Source: Isoetes taiwanensis
Taxonomy: Eukaryota > Streptophyta > Lycopodiopsida > Isoetales > Isoetaceae
Length of the DNA: 64,000 nucleotides
Assembly (NCBI GenBank): GCA_021234155.1
Contig: JAJEKV010000002.1
Span: forward strand, 15,909,428-15,973,427
Direction of reading: 5' to 3'
Every line of letters starts with the position of its first letter. The stretch's first letter is position 1. Below, in pieces: positions 23,701 to 33,649 of this stretch. The translations under genes were made by a program, and so were the position numbers. Under the pieces are notes generated by a model. That model made no database searches. It worked only from the letters and a program-made list of their open reading frames with translations, and was not told where the DNA came from.

Positions 23701-24080
23701 AATGCAAGGGCATGGCATAAGCCCATCAAGTATTTAGTCATGTTTGCATGAGATATAGTATCATGTACAATATCATGGGGCATAAGAAAGGTTTCTCTAT
23801 ATTTCCTAAGCATTTGATGAGATGGTAAGGGGAAATATATTGGATAAGGGTCAAAGTCTTTTACTTTGATTGCTGATATCACAGGAATTTGACATGCAAG
23901 ACTACAAACGTTCATCTGAAGCTAGCAGTCTTGTCTTTTTTTGCAAGGTCCGTGATCAAACTGCATCCAGCTTGCATGCGCCAATAGTATGGTGCTAACC
24001 ATCACATTTTTTGCTAGTGCAAGGAACAAAATAACAATAGTTAGTACGTCCCATTTGCCCATGTAGTTTATTGCTTTTTG

Positions 24081-24312
24081 AGCAATTGCAAGGATGATGG
24101 CTTCTAGCCAGCCTTGAATGCTTGTGCAGGCGCAGGCTCAGGATTTCTAGAATGGGGTAGGCATAAATACACACAACTATTCCATGCTAAAGTTGAGCTA
24201 GATATGTTTGTCGAAATGTATTTAGTTGGATGCCTGCAGAAGATAGGATATAGTGCCATGTACAGAATCATGGACTTCTTTAATAGTAGGATATACACAA
24301 CACGGAGACGCT
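24081..24312 (+). pseudogene. PPR repeat fragment 2 (PLS type)
   Basis: Translation reads LNACAGAGSGFLEWGR, then KVELDMFVEMYLVG, matching LxACAxxxxLExGRxxHxxxxxxxLExDxFVxxxLVDMY of PLS PPR proteins, and then decays. It lies about 0.4 kb after fragment 1 on the same strand, so both probably come from one broken gene. Confidence 0.65.
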
Positions 24313-24640
24313 AATAAATCCTGTAACTTCGACAGACACAAAATGTAGGTTTGTTATGAGTGAAAAATGAAATAGTATTCTTATGCACGCCTAATAAACT
24401 TTTTACCGTAGAGTGATTTGAGAGCTCAGTACTCTACAACAACGGGTGCAAGAAAAACAGTTGGTCCAACTCTACAATAAGGGTGCAAGAAAAACAGTGG
24501 TGAAGGACCGAAGGTGATGAGGAGGTAGTTTTGGGCTAGATGCTCCAAAACTTATAATCCTCGATTTGAGAATGCAATCCAGGGTCAAAGCCATGGTCGA
24601 GGTATTAGACATAGTCACCAGAGAGTCTTCTGGTTGGTTA

Positions 24641-24642
<2 letters not shown>

Positions 24643-24701
<59 letters not shown>
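24643..24701. repeat. (TG)n microsatellite
   Basis: About 29 uninterrupted TG units. Confidence 0.98.
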
Positions 24702-24702
<1 letters not shown>

Positions 24703-25138
24703 CTTTTTGGTGGTTTTTTGTGCTTGTTTTCGAAATGGTATGATGTGTAATGTGTTGCATAGTTTTAAAATATGATTTATATAAGAGAAAATGTCATTCT
24801 GAGATGTCTGAAATGCATTTCTGAGGGTCTGATCCCATGTTGTTGACATGTTGCTATTTTGCAGACTTCTTGTAGGTTATGGTGCTCTGGGTGTATTATA
24901 TAGACTGCTGCTACTATTTGCTTAGGGGTCTTGCAGATTGCCTTAGTGCCCCAATAAAGGGTTTCGCAGGTCATATTGTTGCTGGCTAGTTGCTGTTCTT
25001 GTGTATACTGCTGGACTAGATTGCTAATAGATTGTAGAGAGTGCATAGCATAGGGTCCTGCAACAGGTATTGGATGGATCACTCACAAGATATTTGGCTT
25101 GTTATCATGTAATCTTGTTGCTAACAAATTACTTGGTG
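24702..25138. other. Unassigned host flank of element A
   Basis: No gene recognised. A 101-codon minus frame at 25082-24777 contains YIIHPEHHNLQEVCKIATCQ and is faintly reminiscent of protein-coding sequence, but I cannot place it. Confidence 0.3.
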
Positions 25139-25143
25139 TCCCA

Positions 25144-27557
25144 TGTTGGAGATTATCCTGGGTGGTCTCCAACCGGGGCCTTACAAGTGTGTTTTGATGG
25201 TCAGGACCTCCAGATCACTTGAGGTGATCAATCTGCACTGCAAAAAAAACTCTGAATTTGCAAGGAAATCTCAAATCAGCTAGAGTCCCTAAAGCAAAAA
25301 AAACTAGCAGCACTCAGACATTCACCACACCATGCATCTACTTCAAAAGCACTTAAAATCTTTACCAGAGTGTGCTAGCCAACTCCAGAAAACTGTTGTG
25401 AAAGGTCTACAGTATAAATGCTCATAGATTTCTCACAAATCAAATTCCTGACTGGGTCAATTTTTGGTCAATGGCCTGGACAGTGAGCTCGATTCTGCCA
25501 AATGCTAGACAATGATCTTTTGTGGCAGAGACCAATTCCCACACCTAGGTGTGCTCCTGTAGGTCACGTGCATATGCTCATTTAGTCCAAACAGAGCTTA
25601 GATTCTTGCTGTAACATGTACTGCCAGAGTCACAATGACAATGTCTGTGACAGTTTTTGCACTCTGATTGTTAATAATATTTTCTTACGTTTTTTTCTAC
25701 TCTGAACACTCACTACTGATGCTCCTAATTGTTCAAACACCAATAGTATTTTGCTAACTTCTTTTGTGCTTAATAACAATGCAAAGTAAAATGAGTTTAA
25801 TCACAATCTCACACAATCTTTTCCCAAATTCCGATTTTCATTAAGTCAAAACAGTAAATTCACAACACGAGGTATTCAAGAATGCCCGACTGGATCATCT
25901 GAGAATAACTCAATCACAAAATAAATGTCAAGTTTCAAGAATTTCAAGGATATTTCATCACAAATGCCTCAGATTTTGATTTCCGAAGCAGGAGGATCTT
26001 ATGCAAGCTCTGTAGACGTCACGACTCCACGTTCCTGGTCTTCAAATCCGCTTATCGCCCTCGAAAAAAATTCAGTGGAACAAACCCCTTTTTAAAATCC
26101 CTGTCTTCGGTCAGATCTTGGCAAATTCGCAATCAATGCTACGGTTTTGGTTTAATTGGGCTGTTCTTTCAGTGGAATAGGACAAAACCGGCCAACAAAT
26201 GCAATGATCACCCCGTTTGCCCCAACAGAAAGGAGGTTTCTTGGCAAATTCAAATTTTAGGGTTCGACATGATATATCCCACAGGCCGAGATCAAAAAGT
26301 GGGCCTAGGTATAAATAGAGATCCACATTCTATTTTCTTGATTACGTGGTCTCCTCCCACGCCAAGCTCGGCTCGTGTTTCGACTTGGCATGCCAGGGGG
26401 GACGCCACTTGGCAGAGGATAAGAGGGTAGATAGGGGGGGGGGGTAGAATAGGAAAATTTTTGCATTTTTTGGCATGGGGCACGGTTCCCAAGAAATGAA
26501 ATTTGAAGGTCTATTGAGATTTTTTGTGCCAAGTGGCATACTTTCAAGGGAGCTTCAAGATGGCAAGGACAAATCTTGGAAAAATAATATTTTTGAAAAA
26601 AATGAATGACTGGGCAAGGTCAATGTGATATGTGTTGGTCAAACAAGGTATTTTGCCCAAATGGATGATGAGGTGGCAATAGGTGAAAATGTAGTGGAAG
26701 GATAGAAAATAGGTCAACTAGGGTAAACAAGGCTAGTAGGTTCACTTCCCAAGGTAGTTTGATCATTTGGTTGACCAATTTTTGAGTTTGGTTAAAACTC
26801 GCCTAGTCATCATTTGATGATGTGGAGTGATGTGATGATGTGGAAATTTGGTGCTTAGGTGGCAACATGATGAATGAGACATGAAGGTAGCAAATGATGA
26901 GTGGACCAAAGTAGCTTTGGAGGTGATGACATGTACATCTAGTCATCATGCCATGTCACTTGGATATGTGGCTAGGCATCTTTGTGTTTTTTGTATTTTT
27001 TGTGCTTAGCACATATGTTTTGCTTTAGCTACTTGGTATGGAGTGTGTGACAATGGAATGGCAAGGCATGAGATGAGGATGGTGATATAGAGTTCGATGC
27101 TAGGCAACTTTTAGATTTGACAACTTCCTTGGGAAATGTGCCCTAGGTCATGGTAGGTCAACTATGAAACAAATGGTTATACATGAAATACATGATGGTA
27201 TAGGATGTGAAAAGGCAATGAGGGTGAAAAAAAATAGGATAAGGATGATGGTGTGATGGCACAAAAAGCAAATAGAGAATCTTTAGAATATGAGAAGGAT
27301 AAGTACCATATCATAGCTTGCCATCTTCACAGGGGTCTTCCAAACCTCATAAGTGCCTTCCTTCAGAGCTAGAAAATGCATTCAATCTTTGGGGCTTGAG
27401 TTGTGAACTTGTGTCTTGACTTAAAGTCATCCTTTGAGTTCTTCATCAGCATCTTTGTCTTCAAGTCTTTTGGTCTCAGTATTCTTGGTCTTCAAGTTGT
27501 TTGCCTGTGATATTGCTCAGGAGCCTTGTACATGTTGCCTGCTATAGCCAGGCAACA
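25144..27557 (-). repeat. 3' LTR of element A
   Basis: 2414 bp, colinear with 33650-36056. Both LTRs carry a canonical TATAAATAG on the plus strand (about 26310 and 34819), opposite to the coding strand (see findings). Confidence 0.95.
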
Positions 27558-28317
27558 TGATGCTAAACAAAGGAGAGGATGTGGCTGGTCCCCTCAGCCT
27601 GTGACATTCAGTTAGAAAATTTGACTATGGATATGAATATACAGACTGACAGGTGGTCTTCAGAAACTGTTGGAATAATTGGCATGATCAGCAGCAGTGT
27701 TCTTCTTGTTTTGTTTGAACTTGTCTCTCTGAGTTGCCTTTAGGTGAGTGACTATGGGAGGCAACTTTTGGTAGCAGCTTGAGAAGATTTGGAAGCAATG
27801 GTCATATGTTCCAGGCTATAGTGATCAGATGGACATGGAAGGAAAACAAATGAGCCTGGAATGACACTTAAAAAACCGTTAGTATCTTCTGCAACAGCTT
27901 TTCTCCATGGATGCATAGCTGCTTGATAGGAATCTGCATTTGAAAAGAATACAAGTCTCATGTATATGCAGGCTAAGTTACATCCTGATGAGTTTGATCA
28001 GTCTGATGGATCTGGCAAGTGGTGCAAAATGTTAGCATCAACAAGATGAATTCTTGCTCAGCCTGAAGCAGCATTTGTTTGAAATCTGGCCTTCAGTCAG
28101 CAACCATCTTCTCTCTGAAAGTGCAAACTGTTAAATAACACAACCTACTTTACTTAGAACTCTATGTTTTTACTTAGAACTCTATGTTTTGTCTGATTTT
28201 CTTTCTTTTCTCCTTTTTATGTCTTTTATCATTTTAAACTTGAAATACTAACAAAGACTCTGACAACTATTTCTGAGAATTATCACATAGTTCCTAACTA
28301 AAAGTATTACAACATGT
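27558..28317. other. Untranslated region between integrase and 3' LTR of element A
   Basis: About 760 bp without a supported gene. A 69-codon minus frame at 27961-27752 is unrecognised. A 20-bp unit (TTTTTACTTAGAACTCTATG) is tandemly duplicated at about 28148-28190. The bases next to the LTR are purine-rich on the plus strand (AAACAAAGGAGAGGATGTGG), the wrong strand for a polypurine tract of this element. Confidence 0.5.
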
Positions 28318-29604
28318 TTACTCAAATAAGATCAGGCAGACATGCTGCTCCCAATATCTTTTCAAGTGCAATGTGTTTATAGGATTAGCTAGCAATCTCC
28401 CTGTACCAATTTCTTGCAAAAGATAAGAACTCGTACCTGCAATTGCATGGATCTTGAAAGGGCCTTCCCATAGGCCATCAAATTTACCTGCTGAATCTTC
28501 CTTTGCTTTATTCCACTTGAGCACCAATTCATTTACTTTGAAACTTCCTTGTAACTTGTGTGCAGCTTTGAAAGCTGCTATATCCTTAGCTTTTTTCCTC
28601 AGGTTGACATTCTCAGCTTCCAGCCTCTCTTCTTCAAGCATCAGCAACTTCTCATACCTGTCTCTGTAAGCATCCTCTAGCTGCATCTGGATCTTCATTG
28701 CCAACCTGAGTGATGGCAATTCTAGTTCAACTGGGACCACAGCTTCAACACCATAGACAAGGCTAAAAGGTGTATGGTTAGTAGCATTTTTTACAGTGGT
28801 CCTATATGCCCACAATGCATCATGCAGTTTAATATGCCAATCTTTTTTATGAACTTCAACTGTTTTTTTTAGGATGCTCTTCAACACTTTGTTTGTTGAT
28901 TCAGCTTGCCCATTGCCTTGAGGATAATAGGCAGAACTTTTCACATGTTTGACCTTTAATGCTTTGAGTAGATTACTAATGACATCATTTATGAACTGTG
29001 TTCCCCTATCAGATACAATTTTGAAAGGAATGCCAAACCTGGTGCATATGTGCTCATGTAAAAATCTTGCAGTTGTCAGAGCATTTGCCTGTCTAAGTGG
29101 AGTTGCTTCCACCCATTTAGTAAAATAATCTGTAGCAACTAGGATGTATTCATGCCTACCTTGAGATTCAGGAAATATAGGCCCTATAAAATCCAATCCC
29201 CAAATTTGAAAAGGACCAGGAGATACAATACCGAAGAGCAAAGAAGGTTGAAGGATTCTCCTACCATGAATTTGACACTTATGGCATCTTTTGATTGTCT
29301 CATAACAATCTTTGAACAAACTTGGCCAGAAGTAGCCTGACCTGATGATCTTCTTTGCAGTGGTTTCAGCTGCAAAATGCCCACCACAAATGCCTTCATG
29401 ACATGCTTCCACAATCAGCTCAGCTTCAGATCTGTTGACACATCTCAACAGCACTCCATTATAATCAATCTTGCACAACACATCTCCTACCATCTTGAAT
29501 GTTTTAGCTTTAGCTCTAAATCTTCTGGTTTGCTTAGTATCCATGTTTTTAGGCTGACTCTCCATTTCATTAGAATTCAATAAGGTCAAACCGCCAATCC
29601 TCAT
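28318..29604 (-). CDS. Integrase of element A, open over 428 codons
   Basis: Inserts the element cDNA into host DNA. HHCC zinc finger: H at residues 69 and 76 (EACHEGICGGHF) and CHKCQ about 30 residues later. Catalytic core: D in GLDFIGP, D in VSDRGTQF and E in QGNGQAESTN, giving a complete DDE. The C-terminal part has VLKWNKAKEDSAGKFDGLWEGPFKI, a GPY/F-like module with LWEGPF, and then ends without a chromodomain. It is the only long pol domain of element A without a frameshift. The first 20 or so residues may belong to upstream pol. Confidence 0.9.
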   Translation of the reverse strand: MRIGGLTLLNSNEMESQPKNMDTKQTRRFRAKAKTFKMVGDVLCKIDYNGVLLRCVNRSEAELIVEACHEGICGGHFAAETTAKKIIRSGYFWPSLFKDCYETIKRCHKCQIHGRRILQPSLLFGIVSPGPFQIWGLDFIGPIFPESQGRHEYILVATDYFTKWVEATPLRQANALTTARFLHEHICTRFGIPFKIVSDRGTQFINDVISNLLKALKVKHVKSSAYYPQGNGQAESTNKVLKSILKKTVEVHKKDWHIKLHDALWAYRTTVKNATNHTPFSLVYGVEAVVPVELELPSLRLAMKIQMQLEDAYRDRYEKLLMLEEERLEAENVNLRKKAKDIAAFKAAHKLQGSFKVNELVLKWNKAKEDSAGKFDGLWEGPFKIHAIAGTSSYLLQEIGTGRLLANPINTLHLKRYWEQHVCLILFE

Positions 29605-30178
29605 TCATCTTGCTAGACAAAACAAGGTTGGTAGAATCTCCGGTCTCACGAGGTGTTTCCATGTCCCCGCAATCCTTCAAAATCCTCAAATTCAAAAGCT
29701 CTCTACGTGAGATAATCACTAGGGCTCTTAATGGTTTTATTTGTTTTGACACTAAGATTATAATCTTGAATTTTTGCAGGCCCACCGCATAATTTGGCTT
29801 TGCTTTGACTTTTTCGAAATAATAATGGAAGGGGATTTTGGTGCATGAGCACCTTTACCTCATTGTGTTGGACAATATGTCCAAGTCTTTGTAGGAACCA
29901 CATTATTCCTGCAGCACTCTTTTCCAATCTAGCATATCTCATTTCTGTGTCTGACCATATCTTGCTTGTAAAGGCTATTATGCCATGATCCTGTAGTAGA
30001 GAAATGCCAACAGCTTTGTTAGTGATACTTATATAAGCTTTAAAAGGAAGACTATGATCAGGTGGTTTTAAAGCTTCCGATTGAGAAATTCGAAAGTGAT
30101 GAGTAACTCAAAAGCGACACGGGCACTCGGTGTCCAATTTACTTCCATATGTTTGCTCTCGCTTTTCTTTGTACTTGC
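29605..30178 (-). pseudogene. Native RNase H/connection region of element A, degraded
   Basis: Minus strand about 30050-29700: a KAYISITNKAVGISLLQDHG-like start, IIAFTSKIWSDTE, MRYARLEKSAAGIMWFLQRL and VKVLMHQNPL. This matches the degenerate native RNase H of Tat-type Ty3 elements. The usual DAS catalytic motif is replaced (ITNKAVG), so this domain is probably structural, which fits the gain of a second RNase H. Confidence 0.65.
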
Positions 30179-30710
30179 CTACTCTTGTCGATTTGCTATA
30201 GGACCCATAATATGTGAGAAATTAGGTACATAGATTCTTAAAAAACTAGTAAGTCCCATAAAGCTCTTTACTTGCCTCAGAGTTTTAGGTGGCACTACTT
30301 TCTTGAGTGCTTCCATCTTACCCTCTGAGACTTTGATTCCTTGAGCAGATACTTCATGTCCTAACAGTTCACCTTTTGAACATAGAAAAATACACTTCTT
30401 TGGGTTTAAGCATACACCACTTTCCCTGCACAGACTTATAATCATAGTCAGAAGTTTCATGTGTTGCTCTATCAGTGTTCCCAGGCAAAGGTCATCAAGA
30501 AACACCCTAAATTTATCAAGAGGCATGCTTTGAAAGATTTTATCCATAGCCCCCTCGGAATGTAGCGAGATGCATTCATCAATCCAAAGGGCATTTTTGC
30601 ATGGCAAAGGTTCCCCAAGGGGTTATGAAGGAGGTCTTAGCTTGGTTACGCTTCCTTGATTTTAATCTGATTAAAACCACGAAAATCCATCTAGAAATGA
30701 ATAAATCTCT
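30179..30710 (-). pseudogene. RT core of element A, frameshifted
   Basis: Continues the RT after the break at 30711. Minus-strand pieces around 30640-30690 keep the YPLPFLEEVLHATAGKE and MPFGL-type motifs in shifting frames. The frame 30607-30179 has the catalytic FRVFLDDLCLG (LDD), then CLNPKKCIFLCSKGELLGHE and LRQVKSFMGL. All palm motifs can be traced, but at least three frame changes lie within about 150 bp. Confidence 0.8.
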
Positions 30711-32009
30711 TTACCAGCGGTTGCATGAAGCACCTCTTCTAGAAAGGGAAGTGGATACTTGATCTTTTATAGTAGCCTTATTAAGGTCTCTATAATCTAT
30801 GCATATCATTATAGTTTTGTTCTTTTTTTCAACAGGTACTATGCATGACAGCCATTCAGGGTTGGTTATCTCAGTGATAACTTCAGCTTCTTTCATCTTT
30901 AATAATTCTTCTCTGATCAAGGTTAGCAAGGATCTATTTATCTTTCTCAGTTTTTGCATGACAGGTTTGGTTCCCTCTTTCATCTTTATTTCAAATTCAC
31001 ATATCTCAGTTTTTACACCTACCAACTCTGTGTAATCCCATGCAAATACATCTTTCCATTCTTCAAAGAATTCTTGTAATGATGCTTCTTTCTGAGTTTT
31101 AAACATATCTCCTAGAAACAGAGTTCTAATCTCATCATTCTTGGTAATAGTCAGTTCTTTTACCTCTTTCTCTTGCTGAGCATCTATTACCAGAATGGGA
31201 TGCAGTTGTGCAATCTCTTCATGTTCCAACTCTTCTTCTTTGATAGCTCCTTCAGCAAGGTAATCTAGCAGCACACTTCTGCATAGGGCATCTGCTTCAC
31301 AATTTTCATCCCTTGGTATGTAATTCAAACTCCATTTGTTAAATTTGCTCAACCAGCTCAAGGCTTCCTCTTTCAGCAATAGCATTTCTTGGTTCTTGGC
31401 TTGATACTCACCATTGACCTGCCTGCATATTAGTTGAGAGTCACCATAAATGGTTACTTCAGTCAGTCCTAATGAAATAGCTTCCTGCAAGCCAGCCAAA
31501 AGGGCTCTGTACTCAGCCATGTTGGAGGTTATGCCAACATGTATCCTGCCAACCTTTGAAAGCAATCTGTTAGCACAATCTTTGATTATAGCAGAAGAAG
31601 ATGCCACCCCTAGCTTAACAGATATTCCACCATCAAACCAGATGACACCCAAATTCTTGTGATCTACTGAGTTAGAAGAGTAAGAGGGTACCAATTCATC
31701 CAGGAGATCCAGGGCTAGAGGTAGTTTGTAGAATCCCATGGTGCTTTGTTCAAGCATTTCTTCTTCCAAAAAACTACAGATATTGGTACTCCCTGACTTG
31801 TTGTAGAGAGTTGTCCTTTTAACTCCATCAGATATGGTACACTCTCCTTTTGACCATACAGGTCTGGCATCAACTGTAGACATCCATCTCCTGCCAAGTA
31901 ACAAGTCATAGATGTCAGTAGTGCTGTTGCCAAACTTGAAAGCAACTACAAAAAAACTAGCTTGAACCACAATCCCTTCCGGGTCCATCCCGGTACACTG
32001 AAACAACAC
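30711..32009 (-). CDS. Pol segment of element A: protease C-term, extra RNase H, RT N-term
   Basis: A 432-codon open frame. Residues 1-60 are the protease C-terminal part (DIYDLLLGRRWMS). Residues 121-250 form a cellular/archaeal-type RNase HI with all four catalytic acids: VIWFDGG (D126), SNMAEYRALL (E166), IYGDSQL (D190) and NCEADAL (D240). Residues about 310-415 start the RT (WKDVFAWDYTELVGV, REELLKMKEAEVI, MICIDYRDLNKATIKDQ). The frame ends by a frameshift just after DLNKATIKDQ. The RNase H lies before RT, whereas Tat elements usually carry the extra RNase H after the native one, downstream of RT. It should remove RNA from the RNA-DNA hybrid during reverse transcription. Confidence 0.85.
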   Translation of the reverse strand: MLFQCTGMDPEGIVVQASFFVVAFKFGNSTTDIYDLLLGRRWMSTVDARPVWSKGECTISDGVKRTTLYNKSGSTNICSFLEEEMLEQSTMGFYKLPLALDLLDELVPSYSSNSVDHKNLGVIWFDGGISVKLGVASSSAIIKDCANRLLSKVGRIHVGITSNMAEYRALLAGLQEAISLGLTEVTIYGDSQLICRQVNGEYQAKNQEMLLLKEEALSWLSKFNKWSLNYIPRDENCEADALCRSVLLDYLAEGAIKEEELEHEEIAQLHPILVIDAQQEKEVKELTITKNDEIRTLFLGDMFKTQKEASLQEFFEEWKDVFAWDYTELVGVKTEICEFEIKMKEGTKPVMQKLRKINRSLLTLIREELLKMKEAEVITEITNPEWLSCIVPVEKKNKTIMICIDYRDLNKATIKDQVSTSLSRRGASCNRW

Positions 32010-32352
32010 CTAAAGGCATGATTTTAGCATTAGAAAATGATCTCAACATCATTGGTGAAGGTTTTGTGATCTTCAATCCACATTTTTGCATTATATGCTG
32101 AGGCATCACATTCAAAGAAGAACCACCATCTAACAAAACTCTAGGAAGTTGATGAGTACCAATTTTTGCTGAACATGTAAAGGCACCAGGGTCTTCCTCT
32201 TCCTGAGTCAGCACAATTTCAGAAGCAAAAGACACTGTTTCTACATTACTAGAGTTGATCACTTTCTGCCTATAGCTAGGAGCAATCCTCAGCAGAGTCA
32301 ATAAATCCAAAGTTACCTTAGAATTCTTAAGAATATGTTCAAAGTCATCCAA
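31700..32352 (-). pseudogene. Aspartic protease of element A
   Basis: The active-site motif is LLDGGSSLNVM (about 32140), in the DGGSS form typical of Tat/Athila-type elements rather than DTGAS. It is followed by GLKITKPSP and a second-half DIYDLLLGRRWM near 31900. The frame shifts once between the halves, around 32000. It would process Gag-Pol. Confidence 0.8.
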
Positions 32353-32470
32353 ATCCTTATCTTTTCTCTGAAATCTTTCAGCAGGAGCAGGAGCTATTAC
32401 CTGATAAGCTTGATCTTCTTTTTGAATTTCCTTCTCTTGGTAACTGACCGAGTTTGCATCCTTCTTGTTC

Positions 32471-33585
32471 TCACCATAGCTCTAGTTTGTCTTGCCATGA
32501 TCGCTTCTGGAATGCTTCTTCTTCCAAGAATCTCACAGATGCACTAGTCTCAGCCTTTTTGCCTTGTTCTTGTTTCTCCAAATACTCCTTCACCAAGCAC
32601 CTATCCTCATAATGGCCAATCTCCTTGCAGAACTTGCACACTGGGCAAACCTTTCCATAATGACCTTTTTCCCACACTTCAAGCAAGCCCTCAGAATAAC
32701 AAATGTCACTAGGGTGAGTATTCTTGGTGCAATGAATGCATGGTGGATAAGTTTTTATGTTATTTTTCATCTCCATGAGTTGCTTAGTCAACTCTGCTAT
32801 AGTTTCATCATCTTGGCCATCGACTTTTGATTCATTGGATTGAGCTTCTTCTTCAACCTTGGCTTTCCTCTTTTCCTTCACAACATACACAGGCTCTTGT
32901 TCATAATCAGGATAGAAAGGATCTGAAACATGTGGATGGCAAGTGTCAGGTAGGAAAGATAATTCTCGCAGATATAGAGGTAGCTTTGGCAAAGGCTTTA
33001 TGTATGGAATCAAAACCTTCTTGGTTTTGGATCCTAAGCATTTTCTTGTGAATTCTTGGCCTAGGAGCTAGACCTTTGATAAAAGCAGCTACAAAGAAGA
33101 GGGATGGAGTGGGGATATGACTCTTTTGGCATTTTCTAAGGTAGGCATTGAATCTTTCAACATATTGGTTGATGCTCTCTCCACCGAATGCGTAAAGTTT
33201 GAAGCTCATTGGCCAGCTCTTGTGGTGCCGACAGCTTTCCAAACCTGCTCAAGAACTGTTCTACAAGACTCTCATAAGTATTAGTACCCATAACAAAGTA
33301 GTAACATGTTCACACCACGCCTGGGTTCACTAGATTTCATACACTTCACAAATTCGGAGAACTTACAACCTTTTTATTACCATAATCTTTGTAGTAGTCT
33401 TCAAATGTCTTCAAGAATTGATTGGCATTCATCTTTGGGCTCAAAATAGGAGGAGTAATTGGTAGGTTCAGTTCAAAAATAGGAGGCAGAGTCAAATTAG
33501 GAGGTACATTGCTTGAACTGGGCATTCCAATGGGATCAGTAGGTTCTGGAGCTTCAGTCTGCTCACTTCTCCTACTTGGAGGCAT
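32471..33585 (-). pseudogene. Gag of element A (capsid and zinc-knuckle region), frameshifted
   Basis: The likely start is the Met at 33585 (MPPSRRSEQTEAPEPTDP), the first ATG inside the internal region. A Pro-rich N-terminus is followed by FLKTFEDYYKDYG, a capsid-like segment at 33242-32946 (GESINQYVERFNAYLRKCQK, FIKGL) and a Cys/His region at about 32750-32560 (CPVCKFCKEIGHYEDRC, a C-x2-C-x4-H-x4-C knuckle). At least two frame changes separate the parts. Gag would package the element RNA in cytoplasmic particles. Confidence 0.8.
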
Positions 33586-33628
33586 GTTTTTTCTACTTCC
33601 AGGTGAGTTCTTGATTTCCAGGAGGGAT

Positions 33629-33646
33629 ATCTCGGTAGGACCTCCA
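33629..33646 (-). other. Primer-binding site of element A (tRNA-Gln)
   Basis: The plus strand reads ATCTCGGTAGGACCTCCA three bases from the LTR. On the coding strand this is TGGAGGTCCTACCGAGAT, complementary to a tRNA ending in GGTAGGACC-T-CCA, which matches plant tRNA-Gln. Confidence 0.8.
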
Positions 33647-33649
33647 AAA

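Noticed and set aside
24472-24849. Frame with a long Thr-His run
   Set aside because: Reads through the (TG)n microsatellite; no other protein features.
26305-26547. Overlapping minus frames in element A LTRs, repeated at 34812-35060
   Set aside because: They lie wholly within LTR sequence, are present in both LTRs only because these are duplicates, and lack any known motif.
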